26,667 nt of DNA from an uncultured Clostridia bacterium (GTDB lineage: Bacteria > Bacillota > Clostridia > Peptostreptococcales > Anaerovoracaceae). How positions within the stretch are numbered: position 1 is the first letter of the stretch; each line of letters begins with the position of its first letter. The stretch covers positions 1 to 26,667 of the forward strand of contig CAKQNZ010000006.1 in the NCBI GenBank assembly GCA_934255435.1, in the 5' to 3' direction. Positions 7,496 through 15,306 of the stretch are shown here, piece after piece. The notes under the pieces were generated by a model. The model saw only the letters and a program-made list of their open reading frames with translations. It ran no database searches and was not told the DNA's origin. The position numbers were made by a program, and so were the translations under genes.

Positions 7496-7852
7496 ATGGC
7501 AAAAGATGATATATCATGCGACTGCAGTATCATACATGAAGATACCGTAGAGCATGTCCGGTCGGAAATCGTCTCCGACGAAAGGCTCTCAGCCATGAGC
7601 AGGCTGTTCAAGGTATTCGGCGACGGAACGAGGATAAAGATCCTGTCCGCACTGAACTGCCATGAAATGTGCGTATGCGACCTGGCAGTCATCCTCAACA
7701 TGACGAAGTCAGCAACATCGCATCAGCTCCGCGTACTGAGAGACAATAACCTGGTTAAATTTTCAAAGAAAGGAAAGCACGCCTACTATTCCCTGGCAGA
7801 CGATCATGTAAAGGAAATACTGGACGTTGCACTGGAACACATCAATGAGTAA
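7496..7852 (+). CDS. ArsR/SmtB-family metal-sensing repressor, CadC-like
   Basis: This 118-residue winged-helix repressor releases DNA on binding a metal ion. Both known CadC-type sites appear present. The soft-metal site has N-terminal Cys8 and Cys10 plus Cys59 and Cys61 in MCVCDLA. The helix-5 zinc site has Asp102, His104, His115 and Glu118. The HTH is KSATSHQLRVLRDNNLV (71-87). In CadC the N-terminal cysteines are Cys7 and Cys11, so the spacing here is shorter. The start has AAGGAGG eight bases upstream. The gene overlaps the ATPase start by eight bases and lies behind tandem operators, so the operon is very likely self-repressed and induced by Zn, Cd or Pb. Confidence 0.9.
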   Translation: MAKDDISCDCSIIHEDTVEHVRSEIVSDERLSAMSRLFKVFGDGTRIKILSALNCHEMCVCDLAVILNMTKSATSHQLRVLRDNNLVKFSKKGKHAYYSLADDHVKEILDVALEHINE

Positions 7853-10475
7853 ATCACCCGAACATAACACAGTGACATATATGATCGAAGGTCTGGACTG
7901 TGCCAACTGTGCTGCCAAGATCGAACGCAAGATACAGGCTATGCCCCAGATAAATGAAGCGACTCTGACATTCGCCACAAAGCAGCTGAAAGTGACTTCA
8001 CCGGAAGCTGATAAGAACGCACTGAAAAACGAACTGGAAGCCGTATGCCTGTCTGTTGAAGACGGTGTATCTCTCCAGGAAAAAGGTGCAGGCGTACCTG
8101 CCAGAAAGAAAAACAGCGACGGTTTCTGGGCACAGAACAAAGGCGATCTGCTACCTATCATCATCGGCGCAGTACTCTTCACTGCCGGTATGATAATGGA
8201 ACATGTGCTGGCTCTGCCGACGTTAGTTCTTTTCATAATATTCGCAGTCGGTTATCTGATCCTGGGTGGACAGGTGCTGCTGGCTTCAGCAAAGAATATA
8301 TCAAAAGGTCAGGTTTTCGATGAGAACTTCCTGATGTCCATCGCAACTATCGCAGCATTCTGCATCGGTGATTTCGCTGAAGGTATGGGCGTCATGCTCT
8401 TCTACCGCATAGGCGAGCTCTTCGAACATATAGCAGTAGAGAGAAGCCGTACGCAGATCATGGATGCTGTAGACATGAGACCTGAAACTGTAAATCTGGT
8501 ATGCACCCATGACCACGATGAAGAAGATGATGACGACTGCGGTTGCGGATACGACCATGAGCACGAACATCATCATCACGACCACGACGATGACTGCGGC
8601 TGCGGACACGACCATGAGCACGAACATCATCATGAACACGTTGCAGCGTGTGCTGCCGACGAGCATCATGAGCACGGCCATATCCACAAACATGACGGTG
8701 ATGACTGTGACTGCGGCTGCGGACATGATCATGAACACGAACACCACCACGAGCACGATGACGACTGCGGCTGCGGGCATGATCACGAACATGAACATCA
8801 CCACGAGCACGCTGCTGCATGTGCTGCCGACGAGCATCATGAGCACGGTCATATCCATAAACACGAAGATGATGACGACTGTTGCTGCGGACACGACCAT
8901 GAGCACGAACATCATCATGAACACGACGACGACTGCGGCTGCGGGCACGATCACGGACATGAGCACGGTCACGAAGGTGGCGAACATATCCATGTCATAC
9001 CGTCAGAAAATGCAAAAGTCGGCGATATACTCCTTGTACGCCCCGGCGACAGGATCCCTCTCGACTGTGTCATCGTCGACGGCGAAAGCCGCATAGACAC
9101 CTCCCCGGTAACAGGCGAGCCTGTTCCTGTAAATGCAGCGCCGGGATCAAAGGTCATCTCAGGCTGCATAAACCAGCATGGTGTCCTCAGGATAAAAGTA
9201 GAAAAGCCGCTGTCTGAATCGATGGTAACTAAGATTCTGGATTCAGTTGAAAATGCAGCAGCAGGAAAACCTAAAATAGACAAATTCATAACGAAATTCG
9301 CCAAGGTATATACGCCTATCGTAGTTATCCTGGCAGTGCTGACAGCTGTAGTACCATCGCTGATAACAGGAAACTGGAGCGACTGGATCACGACAGCCAT
9401 CACATTCCTGGTAATAAGCTGCCCTTGCGCACTGGTGATCAGCGTACCGCTGGCATTCTTCTCCGGTATCGGAGCAGCGTCCAGATACGGCATACTCTTC
9501 AAAGGCGGACTTTCCATGGAAGCCCTGAAGAATGTCAAAGCTATCATCATGGATAAGACAGGAACCATCACAAAAGGCAACTTTGCAGTACAGAAAGTCA
9601 TGACTTCCGCAAAATCAGGAGACATCAGCGAAGACAAAGTACTGGCACTGGCAGCATCTTGCGAATCAGCATCTACCCACCCTATCGCAGCCAGCATAAC
9701 TGCAGAAGCCGCTGCAAGGAACCTGACGCTCAGCAAGCCTGAGAAGATCGAAGAACTTTCCGGCATGGGTATAAAGGTCACATTTGCAAAAGATGCCGAC
9801 ACACCTTCTGAAGTCCTCTGCGGCAACAGGAAACTGATGGCTGCAAACGGCATAGACGCTTCAGAAGCCGCAGACAGCCCTGCTACACAGGTACTTGTCG
9901 CAGCAGATGGAAAGTTCCTGGGATGCATATACATCGCAGATACTATCAAGCCGGAAGCACAGAGCGCTATAGCTTCCCTCAAGGCGTCAGGTCTGATACC
10001 TGCAATGCTCACGGGAGATGTGCAGGCTGCAGCTGATGACGTAGCCTCAAAAACAGGGATCGACAGAGTCTACGCACAGTTGATGCCGGAAGACAAACTC
10101 AGGATACTGAGAGAACTCCGTGAAGAAACAGGTTCAGTGATGTTCATAGGCGACGGTATCAACGACGCACCTGTTATTGCCGGTGCTGATTTGGGAGCCG
10201 CCATGTGTTCCGTTGCAGATGCCGCTATCGAAGCCGCTGATGTGGTATTCATGAGACCGTCACTTGATGCTATACCTAAATCTATAAAGATAGCCCGCAT
10301 AACAGGCATCATAGCCGGAGAAAACGTAGTGTTCGCACTGGCAGTCAAACTGCTCGTACTGATACTGGGCTTCATCGGATTCGCCAACATATGGGCTGCA
10401 GTATTCGCAGATACAGGAGTGGCAATGCTCTGCATACTGAACTCACTGCGTATACTCCTCAAAAAACTGAAATAA
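7845..10475 (+). CDS. P1B-type Zn/Cd/Pb-exporting ATPase with a His-rich actuator insertion
   Basis: This 876-residue pump exports divalent soft metals across the membrane using ATP. In order it has a heavy-metal-associated domain with GLDCANC (Cys19, Cys22), membrane helices from about 102, actuator motif TGEP (423-426), metal-site CPC (526-528) in TM6, phosphorylated Asp570 in DKTGT, the HP motif (612-613), GDGIND (769-774), and Lys836 and Asp857 in TM7-TM8. CPC plus that Lys/Asp pair marks the ZntA/CadA subgroup (P1B-2). Residues 220-383 are an insertion of Asp/Cys/His repeats between the strands PETVNLV and VGDILLV of the actuator domain, where ZntA has a short turn. I chose the ATG at 7845, coupled to the repressor stop. 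A TTG at 7827 with AAGGA upstream would add six residues. Confidence 0.92.
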   Translation: MSKSPEHNTVTYMIEGLDCANCAAKIERKIQAMPQINEATLTFATKQLKVTSPEADKNALKNELEAVCLSVEDGVSLQEKGAGVPARKKNSDGFWAQNKGDLLPIIIGAVLFTAGMIMEHVLALPTLVLFIIFAVGYLILGGQVLLASAKNISKGQVFDENFLMSIATIAAFCIGDFAEGMGVMLFYRIGELFEHIAVERSRTQIMDAVDMRPETVNLVCTHDHDEEDDDDCGCGYDHEHEHHHHDHDDDCGCGHDHEHEHHHEHVAACAADEHHEHGHIHKHDGDDCDCGCGHDHEHEHHHEHDDDCGCGHDHEHEHHHEHAAACAADEHHEHGHIHKHEDDDDCCCGHDHEHEHHHEHDDDCGCGHDHGHEHGHEGGEHIHVIPSENAKVGDILLVRPGDRIPLDCVIVDGESRIDTSPVTGEPVPVNAAPGSKVISGCINQHGVLRIKVEKPLSESMVTKILDSVENAAAGKPKIDKFITKFAKVYTPIVVILAVLTAVVPSLITGNWSDWITTAITFLVISCPCALVISVPLAFFSGIGAASRYGILFKGGLSMEALKNVKAIIMDKTGTITKGNFAVQKVMTSAKSGDISEDKVLALAASCESASTHPIAASITAEAAARNLTLSKPEKIEELSGMGIKVTFAKDADTPSEVLCGNRKLMAANGIDASEAADSPATQVLVAADGKFLGCIYIADTIKPEAQSAIASLKASGLIPAMLTGDVQAAADDVASKTGIDRVYAQLMPEDKLRILRELREETGSVMFIGDGINDAPVIAGADLGAAMCSVADAAIEAADVVFMRPSLDAIPKSIKIARITGIIAGENVVFALAVKLLVLILGFIGFANIWAAVFADTGVAMLCILNSLRILLKKLK
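8502..8993 (+). repeat. Tandem His/Cys/Asp-rich coding repeats inside the ATPase gene
   Basis: The segment encodes about 56 His and 17 Cys in 164 residues. Two unit types alternate. Unit A (DDDCGCGHDHEHEHHHEH and variants) occurs six times. Unit B (AACAADEHHEHGHIHKH core) occurs twice. The order is A-A-B-A-A-B-A-A, so the larger period is A-B-A: 8586-8756 and 8757-8924. Many differences between copies are synonymous third-base changes, so the amino acid pattern is held more tightly than the DNA. Confidence 0.9.
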
Positions 10476-10521
10476 CGGCACTGACTGTGATCATAAGATC
10501 ATAGCTTAGCATAACACACAC

Positions 10522-10569
10522 AGAGGAGCCTGACGAGGCGGTATCACACCGTTTCCGTCAGGCTCCTCT
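10522..10569. other. Long hairpin between the ATPase and gltX
   Basis: A perfect 14-bp stem AGAGGAGCCTGACG/CGTCAGGCTCCTCT has an additional inner CGGT/ACCG pairing in its 20-base loop. There is no good T run on either side, so it may be a transcript-end structure backing the terminator at 10596-10636. Confidence 0.5.
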
Positions 10570-10595
10570 GCATATACCTTTAAATTTTATACATC

Positions 10596-10636
10596 AAAAA
10601 AGTCATCCTCTGAAATACCATCATCGGATGACTTTT
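10596..10636. terminator. Bidirectional terminator between the ATPase and gltX
   Basis: The stem AAAAGTCATCC/GGATGACTTTT gives a T run on both strands, six T on the minus strand for gltX and four on the plus strand for the ATPase operon. The genes converge here. Confidence 0.7.
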
Positions 10637-10731
10637 AATATCATATGCAATACTTCCGGATACGACGATCTCCTGATCAAAGTATCTCCCCAAGCTGCCT
10701 TTTTTCAAATCCGGCAGCCTGCCTGTATGCA

Positions 10732-12393
10732 CTATTTTATCAGCGCTTCAACTCTCGCTCTTGTCTTTTCTTCGCCAAGGATCTGCTGTATCTCCCAAAT
10801 GTCAGGAGACTGCTGACGTCCTGTAAGTGCGATCCTGATGACAGTGCTGACATGACCTACATGACCCTTGTAGTCCTCAGGATGTTTCTTGAAATCCTTA
10901 GGCTTTGCAGCATATCCCAGCTCTGTGCCTATCTCTCTGATCTTGTCGAACCACTGACTCTGATCGTCGCTGTGATCGTAAGTCTCAAGATATTTCTTCA
11001 GTATCAGCGTTCTGTCTTCATCGCTGACGTTTTCAGGCATCTCGTCTTCGATCTTGAAATAGTCGTCATAGAAATAGCTTATGAAATCGAAGATCTGCTT
11101 TCCGTATACCAGGTCTTTACGTGGTTTATTGCCGCTGCGTCCAAGATCCAGTATCTTTGTGAGGTAGTCCTCTCTGCCCTTGAACAGAGGCAGTATCTCG
11201 GTATTGAATTCCTCAGCCCATCCGATCATGAAGCCGCAGAGGTCAGCAGCCGGTATCTTTACAAGAACGTCCTTCGAAACGTCATTGAGCTTGTTGAGGT
11301 CGAACAGCGCACCGCCGCTGCTCATCTTTTCTGTAGTGAACCTGAAATCATCCAGCGGAGCGTCAGGATTCTCTATCCTCCACTCTTCGAAATTCGAATT
11401 GAGTATAGTCAGCAGGTACTCTTTCACTGCCTGCGGATGATATCCTTCCTGTCTGTAGTAATCCAGTGAAAGTTCAGGGTCCTTTCTCTTGCTCAGCTTT
11501 CTCTTGTTGCCGTTATCCAGCTTCAGGAGCTGCGCAGTGTGGCAGTAAGCAGGCATATCGAAACCCAGCTTTTCGAAGAGCTCCACATGTATCGGCAGCG
11601 ACATCAGCCACTCTTCACCTCTTACTACATGTGTGGTCCTCATGAAGTGATCGTCTATGACGTGTGCAAAGTGATAAGTCGGTATCCCTGTAGCCTTGAG
11701 GATGATTATATCCTGATCGTTTTCAGGCATGGAAAGTTTACCTCTGATGGCGTCCTCCACCTCTATATACCTTATCTCCTCTGATGGCAGATCGTGGTTT
11801 CCTGTAGAGCGGAGTCTTACGACATAAGGCTTTCCTGCATCTATGTTGGCCTTGATCTCATCGTAGGTAAGATTCCTGCTCTGCTCAGCATACTTGCCGT
11901 ATATACCTGTAGTCTCCTTTGCCTCTTCCTGAGCCTGTCTTATTGCTGCAAGCTCGTCCTCTGTGAGAAAGCACGGATAAGCCATGCCTTCGGAAACCAG
12001 TTTCTTTGCAAAGCACTGGTATATCTCGCCTCTCTGACTCTGGCAGTAAGGACCGTAATCGCCTTTTTCTCCATCCAGCAGTGCACCCTCATCGAAGTCT
12101 ATGCCGAAGAATCTCAGAGACGTGATTATAGTCTCCACAGCCCCCTCTACATATCTCTTGTCATCGGTATCCTCTATCCTGAGATAGAAGGTGCCTCCCG
12201 ACTGGTGCGCCAGTCTCTCGTCAACAAAAGCTCCGTAGAGATTTCCCAGATGTATGAATCCTGTAGGGCTCGGTCCCAGCCTTGTGACCATGGCTCCCTC
12301 AGGCAGCTCACGCTTCGGAAAAAGCTTCTCGTAATCCTCAGGTTTTTTGTCTATATGCGGAAACAGCAGCTCCGCCAGTTTATTGTTGTCCAT
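10732..12393 (-). CDS. gltX: Glutamyl-tRNA synthetase
   Basis: This 553-residue class I synthetase charges tRNA(Glu), and perhaps also tRNA(Gln) if the organism uses the transamidation route. The HIGH-type motif is PSPTGFIHLGN (41-51), FYLRIEDTD binds glutamate (69-77), and the KMSKS-type loop is KRKLSKRKDP (297-306). It has an N-terminal extension of about 35 residues before the catalytic core, common in the clostridial long form, and the full anticodon-binding half. AAGGAAGG precedes the ATG. I see no T-box in the 150-base leader. A hairpin at 12442-12462 separates it from the upstream gene fragment. Confidence 0.95.
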   Translation of the reverse strand: MDNNKLAELLFPHIDKKPEDYEKLFPKRELPEGAMVTRLGPSPTGFIHLGNLYGAFVDERLAHQSGGTFYLRIEDTDDKRYVEGAVETIITSLRFFGIDFDEGALLDGEKGDYGPYCQSQRGEIYQCFAKKLVSEGMAYPCFLTEDELAAIRQAQEEAKETTGIYGKYAEQSRNLTYDEIKANIDAGKPYVVRLRSTGNHDLPSEEIRYIEVEDAIRGKLSMPENDQDIIILKATGIPTYHFAHVIDDHFMRTTHVVRGEEWLMSLPIHVELFEKLGFDMPAYCHTAQLLKLDNGNKRKLSKRKDPELSLDYYRQEGYHPQAVKEYLLTILNSNFEEWRIENPDAPLDDFRFTTEKMSSGGALFDLNKLNDVSKDVLVKIPAADLCGFMIGWAEEFNTEILPLFKGREDYLTKILDLGRSGNKPRKDLVYGKQIFDFISYFYDDYFKIEDEMPENVSDEDRTLILKKYLETYDHSDDQSQWFDKIREIGTELGYAAKPKDFKKHPEDYKGHVGHVSTVIRIALTGRQQSPDIWEIQQILGEEKTRARVEALIK

Positions 12394-12441
12394 ATCGACC
12401 TTCCTTTATCTAAAATACAAAATCGTCCTAATCATTACAAA

Positions 12442-12462
12442 GACCGGATGAGCCATCCGGTC
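12442..12462 (-). terminator. Possible terminator between the SurA-like fragment and gltX
   Basis: A perfect 9-bp stem GACCGGATG/CATCCGGTC with a 3-nt loop is followed on the minus strand only by TTTG. The T run is short, so termination would be weak and some read-through into gltX is possible. Confidence 0.45.
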
Positions 12463-12544
12463 ATACATCATTATTGTATCAAGAAACCCGCCGGTATGCA
12501 AGGTTAAAGGACGGCTATTGCTCCTGCACCATTAGTTCTGTCAT

Positions 12545-13024
12545 CTAATGTACTTCACTATATACATCCAGCTCCTCCTTCTTTATGGCCTTTATACCGG
12601 CGTCTTCACGTCTGAGTCTGACAGCTTTATCCAAAGCTTCCTTTAGTATCTTGTACTCGTCAGTTTTTCTGAACTCTGAGACTGCTTTTTCGGTCATATC
12701 CGAGTCATATTTTGTCCATTCTTCACCATCAAGAGCCTTTTTGTCCTTTATCGACTGTTTCCACTGCCCTATTGCTGTCGTCTTCCTGTAAATTTCTTTG
12801 TTTTCTTTCATCACTTCGGAATATGTCCTGCCTGATTTTTCATAGACCTTTTCCATGGCGTCGTATTGCTGTGATTCCTTCGCTGCCTTGATCTCGTTAT
12901 TTATGTAAGCGTCCAGTTCATCATCCGACATCTGATATCCTGCTTCAATGGCTTTCTTATACAACGCTTCTGTTCTTATACATGCTTCCACCGCATCTTT
13001 CTCTGCCTCTTTTTCAGACTGCAC
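12545..13024 (-). pseudogene. SurA/PrsA-like chaperone fragment lacking its N-terminus
   Basis: The 159-residue frame is almost all charged helix. It resembles the SurA-type N-terminal chaperone module of clostridial foldases: ALYKKAIEAGYQMSDDELDAY is typical of the segment after the usual NGE-IT start of the module. Such proteins normally begin with a signal peptide or lipobox. Here the only start is a GTG at residue 1, with a stop ten codons before it and no clear ribosome site. No membrane segment or peptidyl-prolyl isomerase domain is present. I read it as a truncated remnant. A short cytosolic protein is possible. Confidence 0.5.
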
Positions 13025-13138
13025 TGATGCAGTTTGATGCTTTGTACCTTTTCACATATATCTATCAGTTGTATAAATATAACAAACGAAACGGCTGAAT
13101 GTTACACTGATGGTATCAGCTTGTTTATCTATATAACT

Positions 13139-13210
13139 GAACCCCGGGGAAAGCCATTTTGTGACAAACTTTTTTCTTTTTTTGAAAAAAATTTTGCTAT
13201 TCCGGGGTTC
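13139..13210. repeat. 9-bp inverted repeat enclosing a T/A-rich spacer
   Basis: GAACCCCGG at 13139-13147 and CCGGGGTTC at 13202-13210 are perfect complements around a spacer rich in T and A runs. The 13025-13429 gap otherwise holds two direct repeats and a small hairpin, with no gene I can support. Confidence 0.4.
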
Positions 13211-13254
13211 TGTCAGATCAGTTTTGTTGCACCCTTTATACCAGCGGCCTGTCA

Positions 13255-13281
13255 GTACCGGAATCCCATTCCGGTGCCGGT
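13255..13281. other. Small nested hairpin downstream of the pilus operon
   Basis: CCGGAAT (13258-13264) and ATTCCGG (13268-13274) pair around a 3-nt loop. GTACCG and CGGTAC occur at the outer ends. No T run follows on either strand. It is a possible transcript end for the pilus operon. Confidence 0.35.
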
Positions 13282-13326
13282 ACTCACCTCTACCATATCA
13301 TACAGATCCGTTCCTGTGACTGTGGT

Positions 13327-13361
13327 TGTTGTAAACGACACTTTAAATGTTGTAAACGACA
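13327..13361. promoter_or_regulatory. Two identical near-palindromic 14-mers, 21 bp apart
   Basis: TGTTGTAAACGACA occurs at 13327-13340 and 13348-13361. Each copy is nearly self-complementary (TGTyGT-ww-ACrACA), and the centre spacing is two helical turns. This is the look of a double repressor site. The regulator and the controlled gene are unknown. Confidence 0.45.
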
Positions 13362-13429
13362 TAGCATGCTGTTTTTCGCCGGGTTTTCAGACTGTCTGTT
13401 CTAATAAAAGGCTTTTTTCACTCTTTATT

Positions 13430-14365
13430 CTATTGTCTCTTTTTGCGTCTTACTGTCAGAAGGAGTATTGCTGCGATCAGGCATGCTGCGGCTATGACTG
13501 CGTACCGGGTGATATCGGCGGTGTCGCCGGTCCTGGTTTTCCTGTATTTTTCCGGATTCCAGGTGTTCGTTACAGTGAAGGTGTCATCTTCTGATGTGAC
13601 TTCCGATATATATCCTTTCGGTACGTCCAGTTCTTTTATTTCCCACTTGCGGCTACTGTCCAGGCCGTCCCACTGGTATGTCCAGTTGCCGGCTGCATCC
13701 AGCACTTTCTTTTCTTTGAGGCTGCCGTCGCAGTAAAGACCTACGGTTATGCTTTCCGGGCGTCTGCCTTTGCTGTCGCTGCTGTCTTTCCAGACTTTGT
13801 GGACGATGATGTCTTCTGTTTTGCCCGGATATTTCAGTTCGCCCTTCGGCTTGCAGCTGACATACCTTGTCATGAGACCGTTCTCGTCTGTGTGTGGCAG
13901 CATTATCAGATATGAGTCTGTCCTGTATGTATATCCCAGTCTTTTGAAATCCGCCTTCGTATTCGTCTGCTTTATGAAATATATGCCGTCCGCAAGACCA
14001 TGGAAACCTGCAGCTCCATCGTTTCCTGTCACTTTTGTTTCGATACCGCTGATACCTTTGTCTGCAATGTATCTGTCCAGCACTTCTGTTACTTTCCTTG
14101 CTCCTGCGCTGTCTGTCATATCATCCACACTGACAGATGCCCCTGCAAACTCCGGAGTCATATCATATCCGCCGTTACCATCAGGGACCGCCACCCGGTA
14201 AAGTGTCAGTCGGATACCTTCTACAGGTACCTTCGCAGATGCATCATACTGCACGATATCTATGGTCCCGGACGATCCCTGTGCGAAAGCAGAGCATGGC
14301 AGGAGCATATATACCAGTCCGAGCATCAGACTCAGGCTTATGATCATTTTACAGATTTTCTTCAT
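13430..14365 (-). CDS. Minor pilin / CnaB surface protein with a degenerate sorting signal
   Basis: This 311-residue exported protein has a signal peptide (1-28, ending SAFA), an N-terminal pilin-like domain (about 33-175), a CnaB-type domain (about 184-270, starting IIVHKVWKD and ending TVTNTW) and a C-terminal anchor helix with the basic tail RRKKRQ. The place of LPXTG is taken by KTRTGD (276-281), where Leu and Pro are lost but TG-D remains. It is the last gene of the pilus operon, 20 bases after the sortase, with GAGGTGG before ATG. Position and size fit a basal or ancillary pilin that ends fibre growth or joins it to the wall. The role is inferred. Confidence 0.78.
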   Translation of the reverse strand: MKKICKMIISLSLMLGLVYMLLPCSAFAQGSSGTIDIVQYDASAKVPVEGIRLTLYRVAVPDGNGGYDMTPEFAGASVSVDDMTDSAGARKVTEVLDRYIADKGISGIETKVTGNDGAAGFHGLADGIYFIKQTNTKADFKRLGYTYRTDSYLIMLPHTDENGLMTRYVSCKPKGELKYPGKTEDIIVHKVWKDSSDSKGRRPESITVGLYCDGSLKEKKVLDAAGNWTYQWDGLDSSRKWEIKELDVPKGYISEVTSEDDTFTVTNTWNPEKYRKTRTGDTADITRYAVIAAACLIAAILLLTVRRKKRQ

Positions 14366-14385
14366 TTCAGTTCCACCTCATTCTG

Positions 14386-15237
14386 TTACATATTTTTACC
14401 GGATCTTTTCCGGATCTGTCTGGCAATAATGATCCCGGACACGGCTGCAGCTGCAGCACATATCACGATCAACCACAGATAGTGTTTCAGGAAGACTCCC
14501 GGATCTACAGCATCTTTGCTGTCCTTGCTGAAATCATAATCAGTCCGCTGACCTCTCACAAGCAGCCTGTGATCATTGACACCGAAGGGAGTACATGTCA
14601 GCAGTGTCACAAGATCCTTTCCTTCTTCGATAAGGAGATCGTCTGTCTCCTCCGGAAGCACTACCTTTATCTGATCAACCTTGTATGCAAAATCCCTGTT
14701 CAGCACATGTATAAAGAACAGATCGCCCTTCTTCATCTGGTCGATATCAGTAAACAGATTCTTTGATGCCATACCGGTATGTGCGGATATCACAGCATGG
14801 GTTCCCTTTCCTCCGACAGGAAGCGATGTATCCTCCAGCAGGCCTGCACCTTTATCCAGCACTTTATCCGATGTGCCGTAGTATATCGGCAGATATATAT
14901 CTACTGACAGCACTTCTACATATCCTATCATAGCGCCGGTCTTCACCATCCAGAAATCTTCAAACTCAGTACCTTTAAAATCCCGGATATTGCTGCCGGT
15001 AAAAGGATCCGCCGGATAACCTCCCGGCAGAGTGGCATTGTAATCATATGCCATCTGCATATCTTTTTTCAACTTTGCTTCGCTGGTATTCTCCATACGG
15101 GCATCATAATCTGCTATATCCCTGTTAGCAAACTGCTGATTGATGAAGCTTGCAAAGCTGGGATAACATATCAGTACTATACCTCCGGTAATAATAAGAA
15201 AAGCTATCAGTCTCTTTACATTCTTTATGATACCCAC
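14386..15237 (-). CDS. Class C (pilin-polymerising) sortase
   Basis: This 283-residue membrane transpeptidase should join pilins through their LPETG signals. It has an N-terminal helix (10-28), a class C lid with DPF (77-79), catalytic His153 in SAHTGM, Cys215 in LLTCTPFG and Arg224 in NDHRLLVRG, and a C-terminal membrane helix (about 254-271). Two anchors and a lid are typical of SrtC. The only standard start in frame is the GTG at 15237, but it overlaps the AAGGAG ribosome site, so ATC or ATA codons 6-11 bases downstream may be used. A terminator-like hairpin precedes the gene. Both features would keep enzyme levels below pilin levels. Confidence 0.92.
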   Translation of the reverse strand: MGIIKNVKRLIAFLIITGGIVLICYPSFASFINQQFANRDIADYDARMENTSEAKLKKDMQMAYDYNATLPGGYPADPFTGSNIRDFKGTEFEDFWMVKTGAMIGYVEVLSVDIYLPIYYGTSDKVLDKGAGLLEDTSLPVGGKGTHAVISAHTGMASKNLFTDIDQMKKGDLFFIHVLNRDFAYKVDQIKVVLPEETDDLLIEEGKDLVTLLTCTPFGVNDHRLLVRGQRTDYDFSKDSKDAVDPGVFLKHYLWLIVICAAAAAVSGIIIARQIRKRSGKNM

Positions 15238-15247
15238 TCCTTTTTAA

Positions 15248-15275
15248 AATTCCGGGATGCCTGAGGCATCCCGGA
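15248..15275 (-). terminator. Attenuator-like hairpin between major pilin and sortase
   Basis: CCGGGATGCC/GGCATCCCGG is a perfect 10-bp stem with a 3-nt loop, extended by one further T-A pair. It is followed on the minus strand by AATTTT and lies directly before the sortase ribosome site. It should let only part of the transcripts continue. Confidence 0.7.
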
Positions 15276-15306
15276 TCATTTTGAATTCCTATGGCTCTGT
15301 ATATGA

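Noticed and set aside
8502..8993. CRISPR-like array
   Set aside because: The repeats are coding, contiguous and without unique spacers, and fall inside a P-type ATPase.
8301..9096. Long open frames on the minus strand and in another plus frame across the His-rich repeats
   Set aside because: They are low-complexity by-products of the GAC/CAT/CAC/GAG repeat codons. The ATPase frame continues through with conserved motifs on both sides.
12394..12544. T-box leader for gltX
   Set aside because: The leader is too short, and I see neither the conserved T-box sequence nor an antiterminator.
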